Virus record (IMG/VR): IMGVR_UViG_3300023297_001550
Location: 1 to 25,752 of that record
From: a virus
Reading direction: 5' to 3' (one strand)
DNA: 25,752 bases
In this document: one piece after another, positions 19,310-25,752 of the stretch
Position numbering within the stretch: the first letter of the stretch is position 1
How the letters are laid out: the number at the start of each line of letters is the position of its first letter
Translations under genes and position numbers: made by a program
The notes under the pieces: model-generated
Told to the model about the DNA's origin: nothing
Database searches by the model: none
What the model saw: the letters and a program-made list of their open reading frames with translations, nothing else

Positions 19310-21670
19310 ATGATAAAAAAATACGAAGAATATCTTAAAAAAAAAGTAAATGTCGCAATGCCCAGTGGATTCGATACCCCATTAAAAAAATTGAATCCCA
19401 TGCTTTTTGATTGGCAAGCCATCCTTACAAAATGGGCAATTGCCAGAGGCCGGGCAGCTTTATTTGAGGATTGTGGCCTGGGCAAAACATGCCAATTACT
19501 CGAATGGTCAAAGCAAATTCATAAAAAAGAAAAAGAACCAATTTTGATTCTCGCACCATTAGCCGTATCAGAACAAACACAAAGAGAAGGCAAAAAATTT
19601 GGAATAGATGTAAATATTTGTGTTAATGATAGTGATGTAATTAATGGAATAAATATCACCAATTATGAAAAACTTCATAAATTTGACCCTGATAGATTTG
19701 TTGGAATTGTACTGGATGAATGTTTTTCTCCTGACACTCCAATAGATGTTTTTAATATTGACAATTCTTTAGGATCGAAGTATATTAAAGATGTCACCAT
19801 TGGGGATAAAATTTATAATGCAGGAGGAATTGATCATGTATATAATATCTGTAAAAGACCCATCGACAGGGCGGTTCAAATTCGTATCAAAGGAAGGCCG
19901 TTTACCTGTAGCGAACATCATCCATGGTTTACCTTGCATGGATGGAGATTCGCAAAAGATTTACAACCCGAAGATTGTCTCATGGCAACAGAAGAGACAA
20001 TGCGCTTGGTGCGGGGTGATTTTTCGTCCAAAATATGTGGCGAACAAAATGGCGAGGTTTTGCGGGACATCTTGCTCAGCGAAATGGAGGATGAATACTC
20101 CAGAACACAAAGCAAAAGTACATACCCCAGAGATAGCGGCCAAAAGGGGAATTTCGAGATCAAAATGGCTTCGAAGCGGAGATCCCAAAGCGATAAAAGA
20201 AATGGATCGAATAGCCAATTTAAATCCAATGTCAAATCCCAAAACAATCGAAAAAATGATTCAAACCAAAACAGCCAACGGAACATTTCGGCAATGGAAA
20301 GGAAAAAAGGGAGGCAACGGTCGACCATTCTCAATCCCGCAACAAATAATGATAGAATGCCTGTCAAAAAAATGGATTCCAGAATATCCAATTTCTTTAG
20401 GAAAAAGGCAACCTGGATATCCAACCTGTTACAAAGTGGATGTAGGAAATCCAACTCTAAAAATAGCAATAGAAATAGATGGGGCAGGACACGTGAACAA
20501 AAAAGTACAAATTATCGACAAAAAGAAAGATCAAAAATTGATATCTTTAGGGTGGAAAGTATTGAGATTTTGGAACAAGGACATCCTGAATTGGAAAAAT
20601 ACAGGGATGAATCAGGCATCGTATATTTCTATGACATTGAAGCAGAACGGCATCCATCTTTCAGCGTAAACGGATGCCTTGTTCATAATTCCAGTATTTT
20701 GAAAAATTTCTCCGGAGCAATTCGAAATGAAATTATTGGTTCTTTCCAAAAAACTAAATATCGCCTTGCTTGTACTGCAACCCCAGCCCCCAATGATTAT
20801 ATGGAGTTGGGAAACCATTCTGAATTTTTAGGAGTGATGACAAGATCAGAAATGCTATCAACCTTTTTTATAAACGATACTGACAAAGTTGGCCATTGGC
20901 GATTAAAGGGACATGTAAAAAATAATATATTTTGGAAATGGATGGCATCATGGGCAATCATGATTAATAAACCATCTGATATCGGATTTGATAATAGCGG
21001 ATTTGAATTACCAGAAATTGAATATCATGAACATATTATAAAATCAGACGCAAAACCAACAGAAGGATTATTATTATTACAAACAGCATCAACATTAGAT
21101 GAACGTCGGAAAGTAAGACGGGAAACAGTTGAAATTAGATGTCAAACAGCGGCAGATATAATTAACCCAACTGATAGTAGATGGGTCTGTTGGGTTAATT
21201 TAAACCCAGAAGGTGAGGCAATCACAAAAAAAGTTAATTACGCCAAAGAAGTTGCAGGTAGACATTCTAATGATATCAAAATCCAGAGAATGATTGGATT
21301 TGCTTCCGGCGATTTGAAACGGATAGCGACCAAACCAAAAATAGCAGGCCTTGGTATGAATTGGCAAGTTTGCAATAAAGCGGCATTTATTGGACTGAGT
21401 GATAGTTGGGAACAATTCTATCAGGCAGTAAGGCGCATATGGAGATTTGGGCAAAAAGAGAAAGTCGATATTCATATTTTTATTGAAGAGCGGGAAGGAT
21501 CTGTTTTAAAAAACATTAGGCGTAAAGATAAACAGGCAAAATTAATGACTGAAAATATGATAAATCATACAAAAGATTTTGCTAAAATAGAATTGGAACA
21601 ATCCAAAAAAACATTTATTGATTATTCACCTACTAAAAAAATGAGGTTGCCAAAATGGATAACAGGGTAA
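19310..21670 (+). CDS. Second SNF2-like helicase, interrupted by intein 3 in Walker B
   Basis: 786 residues, of which 463 are extein. Motif I is FEDCGLGKT with Lys59. Motif II is VLDE (136-137) directly followed by intein 3, and resumes as SSILKNFSG, so the spliced protein reads VLDESSILKNF. LACTATPAPNDYMELGNHSE is motif III. The C-terminal half has KIAGLGMNWQVCN and QAVRRIWRFGQKEKV, motifs V-VI. It is a compact DNA translocase of the kind often next to methyltransferases in phages; its substrate is unknown. TAAGGAT precedes the ATG weakly. Its last 16 bases overlap the radical SAM gene. The intein is required to leave before ATPase activity is possible, because it splits the catalytic DE from its loop. 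Confidence 0.88.
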   Translation: MIKKYEEYLKKKVNVAMPSGFDTPLKKLNPMLFDWQAILTKWAIARGRAALFEDCGLGKTCQLLEWSKQIHKKEKEPILILAPLAVSEQTQREGKKFGIDVNICVNDSDVINGINITNYEKLHKFDPDRFVGIVLDECFSPDTPIDVFNIDNSLGSKYIKDVTIGDKIYNAGGIDHVYNICKRPIDRAVQIRIKGRPFTCSEHHPWFTLHGWRFAKDLQPEDCLMATEETMRLVRGDFSSKICGEQNGEVLRDILLSEMEDEYSRTQSKSTYPRDSGQKGNFEIKMASKRRSQSDKRNGSNSQFKSNVKSQNNRKNDSNQNSQRNISAMERKKGRQRSTILNPATNNDRMPVKKMDSRISNFFRKKATWISNLLQSGCRKSNSKNSNRNRWGRTREQKSTNYRQKERSKIDIFRVESIEILEQGHPELEKYRDESGIVYFYDIEAERHPSFSVNGCLVHNSSILKNFSGAIRNEIIGSFQKTKYRLACTATPAPNDYMELGNHSEFLGVMTRSEMLSTFFINDTDKVGHWRLKGHVKNNIFWKWMASWAIMINKPSDIGFDNSGFELPEIEYHEHIIKSDAKPTEGLLLLQTASTLDERRKVRRETVEIRCQTAADIINPTDSRWVCWVNLNPEGEAITKKVNYAKEVAGRHSNDIKIQRMIGFASGDLKRIATKPKIAGLGMNWQVCNKAAFIGLSDSWEQFYQAVRRIWRFGQKEKVDIHIFIEEREGSVLKNIRRKDKQAKLMTENMINHTKDFAKIELEQSKKTFIDYSPTKKMRLPKWITG
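19721..20689 (+). mobile_element. Intein 3: intein frame with an endonuclease gene nested in another frame
   Basis: 323 residues (helicase residues 138-460). It starts CFSPDTPIDVFN and ends VNGCLVHN before Ser+1. N-side blocks are clear: KDVTIGDKIYN and RPFTCSEHHPWFTLHGWRFA (block B). The C-side has IVYFYDIEAERHPSFSVNG (block F). Between about 19995 and 20535 the intein frame codes for a low-complexity Ser/Asn/Lys/Arg/Gln chain (KSNSKNSNRNRWGRTREQ and similar) with no recognisable domain, yet without a single stop. The conserved endonuclease is in the overlapping frame (19836-20669). The intein therefore seems to be a splicing domain with a long neutral insert. Confidence 0.9.
19836..20669 (+). 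CDS. Vsr/DUF559-like homing endonuclease nested out of frame within intein 3
   Basis: 278 residues, wholly inside the intein, +1 relative to its frame. ATG 19836 has a perfect AGGAGG (19822-19827) 8 bases upstream; an in-frame ATG at 19791 has none. Its first ~50 residues overlap intein-coding block B and look unconserved. From about 20000 there is a zinc finger (QCAWCGVIF and ARFCGTSCSAKWR), a linker with NPMSNPKTIEKM and KKGGNGRPFSIPQQ, and a nuclease domain: GYPTCYKVDVGNPTLKIA, IEIDGAGH, then KKDQKLISLGWKVLRFWNKD. This matches the Vsr-fold DUF559/EDxHD-type homing nucleases known from phages, including those found in fractured, split-intein genes. It would cut intein-less alleles of the helicase gene. 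Confidence 0.87.
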   Translation: MYIISVKDPSTGRFKFVSKEGRLPVANIIHGLPCMDGDSQKIYNPKIVSWQQKRQCAWCGVIFRPKYVANKMARFCGTSCSAKWRMNTPEHKAKVHTPEIAAKRGISRSKWLRSGDPKAIKEMDRIANLNPMSNPKTIEKMIQTKTANGTFRQWKGKKGGNGRPFSIPQQIMIECLSKKWIPEYPISLGKRQPGYPTCYKVDVGNPTLKIAIEIDGAGHVNKKVQIIDKKKDQKLISLGWKVLRFWNKDILNWKNTGMNQASYISMTLKQNGIHLSA

Positions 21671-22791
21671 TTAACGAAAATCAATTAATTGAAATGCTCA
21701 AAAAAGCAAAAAATATTTTATTAATAGAACCTCCATATCGGCGGAGTTATATTCCATTAGGATTGGCTAAAATATCCACATTTGCAAAATCTAATGGAGC
21801 GAAAATAACTTATTCAAGGGGAATTATTCCTGGCAATTTTAATTTGATTTGTATCACTTCTATGTTCACCAATGATTCCGACAAAGTTTTAAAAGTCATA
21901 CATGATTGTCAAAATGGCCTACTTTTAAATAATGTGCCTGTTATTGTTGGTGGAATATATGCCTCAATAATGTCAAAACACGTATTAAAAAACACATCAA
22001 AAAATCTTTACGTTTTTACGGGTCATTCAAAAATACTTGATTCTTATTTACCGGATTATGATCTTGATTATGGTATGAGTGGATTTTTTAATAATGTAAT
22101 GACTTTATTTACGACAAGGGGATGCGTAAATAAATGCGCGTATTGCATGGTCTGGCGGATGGAGCAAGAATATTATATCTGTCCAAATTGGAAGGGAAAT
22201 ATTGAAAATATAGACCGAGAAGTTTGCATGGTTTCAGATAATAGCTTTTTATCCGCCCCACATGAGCATATTAAAAATGTAATCCATTGCCTGAATGAAA
22301 ATAATAAAAAAGTGATATTCAATAATGGCATGAATTGTAGAGAAATTAATGATAAAAATGCAAAGTTGCTTGCTTCTTTAAAATATACAAGGCAGGGGTT
22401 TAGAATTGGATTTGATAGAATAAAAGATGATGGTCATTATCAAAAAGCCATGGAGAAATTGCAAAAAGCTGGATTAAAATTATCAGGCAACTCTTATACA
22501 TATGTTTTATATAATTTTGAAGAAACTCCGCAAGATGCTTATTACAGGGCAACTGAAGCATGGAAATTTAAAAGCAATCCATATTTAATGCGATACCGGC
22601 CTTTAAATCAAACCCATAAAAAATTAGATTATATTGGAAAATATTGGACAAAAAATCTTATTAGAGCCTTTTCTTATTACGGTTCGACATTTGGATATAA
22701 TAGGGGTGATAAAACTTTTGAAGGATGGATGAAAAGTTCCGATATAAAATTGACTAATGAAGATTGGGATAAATGGAATTACAGGAGATAA
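21655..22791 (+). CDS. Radical SAM protein with B12-binding-like N-terminus
   Basis: 378 residues. The N-terminal 130 residues (NILLIEPPYRRSYIPLGLAK; VPVIVGGIYASIMS) look like the Rossmann-type cobalamin-binding fold found before some radical SAM domains, but the diagnostic DxHxxG is not seen, so cobalamin binding is doubtful. The cluster motif is Cys157, Cys161, Cys164 (GCVNKCAYCMVW). The rest shows barrel strands (VCMVSDNSFLSAP; FRIGFDRIKDDG). The substrate is unknown. It overlaps the helicase end by 16 bases and is followed by a DNA methyltransferase, so a role in DNA or nucleotide modification is an inference from context. ATG 21655 has GAGG about 9 bases upstream. Confidence 0.78.
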   Translation: MDNRVINENQLIEMLKKAKNILLIEPPYRRSYIPLGLAKISTFAKSNGAKITYSRGIIPGNFNLICITSMFTNDSDKVLKVIHDCQNGLLLNNVPVIVGGIYASIMSKHVLKNTSKNLYVFTGHSKILDSYLPDYDLDYGMSGFFNNVMTLFTTRGCVNKCAYCMVWRMEQEYYICPNWKGNIENIDREVCMVSDNSFLSAPHEHIKNVIHCLNENNKKVIFNNGMNCREINDKNAKLLASLKYTRQGFRIGFDRIKDDGHYQKAMEKLQKAGLKLSGNSYTYVLYNFEETPQDAYYRATEAWKFKSNPYLMRYRPLNQTHKKLDYIGKYWTKNLIRAFSYYGSTFGYNRGDKTFEGWMKSSDIKLTNEDWDKWNYRR

Positions 22792-22793
22792 AA

Positions 22794-23840
22794 ATGACAA
22801 CTGAAATCGTGCAAAACATAATCAACGAAACAGAATTCTACAAACAAAAATTAAAAGAAGCCGATGCAAAATTATTTGAATATAATAACAATAAAAAGAA
22901 ATATGTTCCCAAAATTATCAGTCAAGAAATAACAGATCAATGGTCGGTATATCATGGAGATGCTATAGAAGTTATAAAGGGATTGCCATCAAATTCAATT
23001 CATTACTCCTTGTTTAGTCCGCCTTTTAGTTCTCTTTTTACATATTCTGCATCCATCAGGGATATGGGGAATTCCACGGATCAGCAATTTTATGATCATT
23101 TTTCATTTTTAATTCCTGAATTATATCGCATAACAATGCCGGGCCGGTTATTGAGTTTTCATTGCTCCGATATCCCGGCCATGAAAGAGCGGGATGGATA
23201 CATCGGGCTAAAAGACTTTCCAGGAATATTATTAAGAGAATTTGAAAAAGTAGGATTTATTTACCATAGCAAAGTACAAATTAAAAAAAATGAATTATTT
23301 GAAGCCGTAAGAACAAGAGCCATAAGTCTTGCCCATAAACAAGTTGTAAAAGATTCGGCCATATGTAGACAGGCCCTCCCGGATTATATTGTAACAATTC
23401 GAAAGCCCGGTAATAATCCGGAACCAATTTCAAGAAAAAATGGATTTGAGCATTATGTTGGCTCAAAACAACAACCGGACAGGCCAAAACACAAAGAACA
23501 TAATTTAAATAGATTTAGCCAAAAAATATGGCAAAGATATGCATCGTCTATTTGGCTTGATATTCGACAATCTGATACCTTAAATGTTAAACAGGCAAGG
23601 GAGAAAGATGATGAACGCCATATCTGTCCTTTGCAGCTTGATGTAATATCAAGATGTCTTGAGCTATGGACAAATAAAGGAGATATTGTTTTTTCGCCTT
23701 TTGCGGGTATTGGATCAGAAGGATATGAAGCGTTAAAAATGAAGAGAAGGTTTATTGGATGTGAATTGAAAAAATCTTATTACAATGTCACGGTTAAGAA
23801 TCTGAAAGAAAACAAGAAGCAAATTAAACCATTCTTTTAA
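22794..23840 (+). CDS. DNA methyltransferase, beta-class type with SPPF motif
   Basis: 348 residues from ATG 22794, which has AGGAG at 22783-22787; the in-frame ATG 22773 lies in the radical SAM gene. WSVYHGDAIEVIKGLPSNSI precedes motif IV, FSPPFSS (SPPF 75-78), and motif I comes late as FSPFAGIGSEGYEA near 301-314, followed by RRFIGCELKKSYY. This order is beta-class N4-cytosine/N6-adenine methyltransferase. Phe replaces the usual Tyr of SPPY, seen also in some active phage enzymes. Residues 130-250 would hold target recognition. It forms a block with the SNF2 helicase and radical SAM gene. No endonuclease partner is seen. Confidence 0.86.
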   Translation: MTTEIVQNIINETEFYKQKLKEADAKLFEYNNNKKKYVPKIISQEITDQWSVYHGDAIEVIKGLPSNSIHYSLFSPPFSSLFTYSASIRDMGNSTDQQFYDHFSFLIPELYRITMPGRLLSFHCSDIPAMKERDGYIGLKDFPGILLREFEKVGFIYHSKVQIKKNELFEAVRTRAISLAHKQVVKDSAICRQALPDYIVTIRKPGNNPEPISRKNGFEHYVGSKQQPDRPKHKEHNLNRFSQKIWQRYASSIWLDIRQSDTLNVKQAREKDDERHICPLQLDVISRCLELWTNKGDIVFSPFAGIGSEGYEALKMKRRFIGCELKKSYYNVTVKNLKENKKQIKPFF

Positions 23841-23862
23841 CATAAAATAAAGGATTGCAATA

Positions 23863-24201
23863 ATGAAAAAAGTATATATTGCAGGACCATATTCTGCCGA
23901 CAATATTACTGATTGCCTTGAAAATATGCGGAACGGAATGCGAATGGGAGCAAAGGTATTGCTTGCCGGATTTGCTCCATGGGTGCCCTGGCATGATTTT
24001 CATCATCATCTTATGCTTCACAATAATGAATCATTATCGATTAATGATTATTATAATTTTTCAATTGAATGGTTGAAGGTCTCCGATTGCATATTGGTGA
24101 TTCCAGGTTGGGAAAATAGCAAAGGTACTTTAGCCGAAATTGAAATTGCAAATCAACTTAACATTCCAATATATTATAGCCTGGACGAAATCCCTTTCTA
24201 A
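23863..24201 (+). CDS. DUF4406 / nucleoside 2-deoxyribosyltransferase-like protein
   Basis: 112 residues. KKVYIAGPYSADN at the N-terminus, APWVPWHDF in the middle, and SDCILVIPGWENSKGTLAEI toward the C-terminus are the pattern of DUF4406 and related nucleoside deoxyribosyltransferase-fold proteins, including the Glu near the end (AEIEIA) that is catalytic in transferases. Phages carry many of these; they may hydrolyse or exchange bases of deoxynucleotides. With queD, queE and two methyltransferases nearby, a nucleotide-pool role in base modification is a reasonable guess. AAAGGATTG precedes the ATG. It ends with the DEIPF-stop repeat shared with dnaE. Confidence 0.78.
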   Translation: MKKVYIAGPYSADNITDCLENMRNGMRMGAKVLLAGFAPWVPWHDFHHHLMLHNNESLSINDYYNFSIEWLKVSDCILVIPGWENSKGTLAEIEIANQLNIPIYYSLDEIPF

Positions 24202-24215
24202 GTTTTTTTAAAAAT
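24184..24215 (+). repeat. 32-base repeat, copy 2 (end of the DUF4406 gene)
   Basis: Matches 19258-19289 with two mismatches, covering codons for DEIPF, the TAA stop and the T7-A5 run. Two unrelated genes sharing their last five codons and the spacer points to copying of a promoter cassette by recombination. Confidence 0.85.
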
Positions 24216-24235
24216 ATTTAAAAAATATATATAAT
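24207..24235 (+). promoter_or_regulatory. Promoter, TTTAAA-17-TATAAT class
   Basis: TTTAAA at 24207-24212 and TATAAT at 24230-24235, 17-base spacer, followed by ATAGAT as at 11431. It would drive the small zinc proteins and the clamp-loader gene. Confidence 0.65.
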
Positions 24236-24255
24236 ATAGATACAAGGAAATTAAT

Positions 24256-24423
24256 ATGGAAACATGTGAACAATGCGGAGCGATGCTTTTAGATGATGAA
24301 ATAGAAAATTGCGATGGTATGTGCCAAGACTGTTGTGAAGAAGATCACTTGGAAGAAAATATAGAATGCGATAACAAAATCTGCCCGTATAAATCAGATT
24401 GCAAGGCAAGAAAGACATTATGA
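24256..24423 (+). CDS. 55-residue cysteine-rich acidic protein
   Basis: The frame from ATG 24256 to TGA 24421-24423 encodes a very acidic protein with CEQCGAM, then MCQDCCEED, then ICPYKSDC: at least two zinc-binding sites. AAGGAA lies just upstream. It overlaps the next gene as ATGA, typical of real coupled genes here. The first CxxC with the CQDC pair reads as a zinc ribbon. Function unknown. Confidence 0.6.
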   Translation: METCEQCGAMLLDDEIENCDGMCQDCCEEDHLEENIECDNKICPYKSDCKARKTL

Positions 24424-24620
24424 ATATATACTGCAAAAATTGCCAGGCTTTTGTTAACGGGAGAGAGCTTCCCAGCGGCCCGATCAAATGTACTGAGGGC
24501 AATGTTATTTACCCAGGAACTCGGGCCTGTGAAAAATATAATAGAATAAAAAGGAGAAGGAATAATGCCCCTGCACATAGATTATCGACCAAAAGAGTTA
24601 GACGACGTTATCGGGAATGA
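24420..24620 (+). CDS. Small zinc-binding protein, family with a CTxGNxIYPG motif
   Basis: 66 residues from ATG 24420, which overlaps the previous stop as ATGA; an in-frame ATG at 24399 lies in the previous gene. IYCKNCQAF, IKCTEGNVIYPGTRACEKY give four cysteines. Similar short proteins with this spacing occur in phage early regions without known function. The basic C-terminus (RIKRRRNNAPAHR) overlaps 56 bases of the clamp-loader gene, whose AAGGAGAAGG lies inside this frame. Confidence 0.55.
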   Translation: MNIYCKNCQAFVNGRELPSGPIKCTEGNVIYPGTRACEKYNRIKRRRNNAPAHRLSTKRVRRRYRE

Positions 24621-25482
24621 TGAAACTAAAAAAAAGCTTTCAACTATATTTGGACGTAAATCAAAAGATTATCCTCATAGTTTTTTATTTTCTGGATCTT
24701 CTGGTTGTGGAAAAACTACATTTGCCCGAATTATTAAAGATATGGTCAAATGCGTCGGCAACGACTTCATAGAAATGTCTCCTCCATATGGAGTCGATCA
24801 TGCAAAATCAATAAAAACATCCATGAGACTATCTCCAATGTATGGAAAATCACGAATTTATTTAATGGATGAATTCCATCGTTGTTCTAAGGATTTTCAA
24901 GATTCAATGTTGAAACCAATGGAAGATGCCCCGGCTCATGTTTTTTTTATTATTTGCACGAATGAACCACAAAAAGTTATTTTTCCAATAAAAAGAAGAT
25001 GTTCCAGCTTTGAAGTAGAAAAACTATCTATAAACTATCTTAAGGAACTTATAAGCAAAATTCTGGATTCTGAAGGAATTGATGATATACCCGATTCCGC
25101 TATTACCAAAATAGCTGATGTTTCTGATGGGTGCCCAGGTATGGCTCTAGTAATATTGGATCAGGTGATTGATCTTGACCCGGATGAAATTGAAGATGCA
25201 ATCAAAAACCTTTCCATATCGGAAGACCCTCAAGTATTGGAATTATGTCAAGCCCTGGTAAAACAGGCAGAATGGAAAGAAGTAACCCGAATATTAAAAG
25301 GATTGAAAAAAGATCCGGAAGGAGTACGGCAAGCAATCATTGGGTATTTCAGAAATTGTATTTATAATTCGCCACATCCAGATCCATATTTTGCTCTTGT
25401 TTTTGAATGCTTCCGGGAACCCAATTATGCCAATGGCACAGCCGGATTAGCCTTTGCGTGTTTGGAGGTGATTGAAGGATGA
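24565..25482 (+). CDS. Clamp-loader ATPase (DnaX/RFC small-subunit-like)
   Basis: 305 residues, an AAA+ protein. The N-terminus DYRPKELDDVIGNDE is the standard clamp-loader box II. Walker A is SGSSGCGKTT with Lys50, Walker B is YLMDEFHR with Asp102-Glu103, sensor 1 is CTNEP, and KRRCSSFEV replaces the SRC motif. The C-terminal 110 residues are helical. The four zinc cysteines of bacterial DnaX are absent, which makes it closer in layout to the small subunit of phage and archaeal loaders. No second loader subunit is seen, so it may form a homo-oligomer or use host subunits. Its partner should be the clamp at 13527. AGGAGAAGG precedes the ATG; the stop overlaps the next start as ATGA. Confidence 0.87.
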   Translation: MPLHIDYRPKELDDVIGNDETKKKLSTIFGRKSKDYPHSFLFSGSSGCGKTTFARIIKDMVKCVGNDFIEMSPPYGVDHAKSIKTSMRLSPMYGKSRIYLMDEFHRCSKDFQDSMLKPMEDAPAHVFFIICTNEPQKVIFPIKRRCSSFEVEKLSINYLKELISKILDSEGIDDIPDSAITKIADVSDGCPGMALVILDQVIDLDPDEIEDAIKNLSISEDPQVLELCQALVKQAEWKEVTRILKGLKKDPEGVRQAIIGYFRNCIYNSPHPDPYFALVFECFREPNYANGTAGLAFACLEVIEG

Positions 25483-25679
25483 AAGTAACAAAAAAGCCAA
25501 AAAGGGTGGTTGTCAGACACAAAGAAACGGTGTGTGAGCAATCAAGCTATTATTGCCCGACCTGCCACACTACGTTTATTGGAGCCGGTATAAGCCGCAG
25601 AATATCACGCTTTAGGTGTACGTGCGGGCAGGAATTAATCGTTGATACCCATACCCCGCAGAAGGCAAAAAGCAAATGA
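25479..25679 (+). CDS. Small zinc-ribbon protein
   Basis: 66 residues with YYCPTCHTTF and FRCTCGQEL, a two-strand CxxC...CxC zinc ribbon between basic ends. The ATG overlaps the clamp-loader stop (ATGA) with GGAGG about 13 bases and AAGG 2 bases upstream. Possibly a transcription or replication accessory, but no family is identified. Confidence 0.6.
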   Translation: MKVTKKPKRVVVRHKETVCEQSSYYCPTCHTTFIGAGISRRISRFRCTCGQELIVDTHTPQKAKSK

Positions 25680-25752
25680 ATCCAACCAAAGCATACCTGC
25701 TGGTAATAGCGCTGTGTATAATTGGCCTTTTCGTGACCCTGTACGCCTGTAA
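25676..25752 (+). CDS. Start of a membrane peptide gene (cut by window end)
   Basis: ATG 25676 overlaps the previous stop as ATGA. The 25 visible codons encode MNPTKAYLLVIALCIIGLFV and then TLYAC: a basic start and a hydrophobic span, so a membrane anchor or signal sequence. The LYAC ending resembles a poor lipobox. The stop is beyond the window. Confidence 0.5.
   Translation, partial: MNPTKAYLLVIALCIIGLFVTLYAC

Noticed and set aside
19918-20469. 183-codon open frame on the minus strand inside intein 3
   Set aside because: It is an antisense shadow of two overlapping coding frames; the product is a hydrophobic/Leu-Phe-rich chain without domains and it has no ribosome site.

Overview
The window looks like the DNA-replication and early region of a tailed double-stranded DNA phage, or of a closely related prophage. 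All supported genes lie on the + strand, are tightly packed, and often overlap as TAATG or ATGA. They are mostly preceded by AGGAG-type ribosome binding sites. Many encode very small cysteine-rich or single-membrane-span proteins. No structural, lysis or integrase gene is visible. The DNA is AT-rich. The host cannot be named from the sequence; strong AGGAGG sites and bacterial-type promoters only say that it is a bacterium.

Layout. 1-1605: a sigma region-2-like protein and small unknowns. 1644-3686: a SNF2/HARP-like helicase. 3687-4718: small unknowns and a promoter inside an inverted repeat. 4719-6905: a zinc-finger/Toprim primase, followed by overlapping small genes that hide a second copy of the primase tail. 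6906-8550: a promoter, a cloverleaf-like element and a winged-helix replication initiator. 8551-11425: a DnaB-like helicase, then queD and queE. 11426-11827: a 400-base gap holding a promoter and a strongly folded RNA that ends in an intrinsic terminator. 11828-14594: an acidic/lysine-rich protein, a DNA methyltransferase and a beta-clamp-like protein. 14598-19275: a C-family (PolIII alpha) DNA polymerase in two genes. 19310-23840: a second SNF2 helicase, a radical SAM protein and a second methyltransferase. 23863-25752: a DUF4406-like protein, small zinc proteins and a clamp-loader ATPase.

The most striking content is three inteins in two neighbouring genes, each with a different homing-endonuclease arrangement. 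Intein 1 (PHP motif of DnaE) carries an in-frame HNH domain. Intein 2 (GPGRG/S site of DnaE) is broken: the N-half stops at 16886, and a new reading frame starting at 16879 carries a NUMOD4-HNH endonuclease fused to the C-half and the rest of the polymerase. Intein 3 (Walker B motif of the second SNF2 helicase) contains a complete zinc-finger plus Vsr/DUF559-like endonuclease gene in a different reading frame, with its own AGGAGG and ATG, while the intein frame stays open straight through it.

How the genes work together (inference): initiator, helicase, primase, polymerase, clamp and clamp loader would make a largely phage-encoded PolIII-type replisome. QueD and QueE make 7-deazaguanine precursors, probably for DNA modification, alongside two DNA methyltransferases. 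A repeated promoter, TTTAAA-17 bp-TATAAT, precedes several blocks and could be read by the sigma-like product of the first complete gene or by host polymerase.
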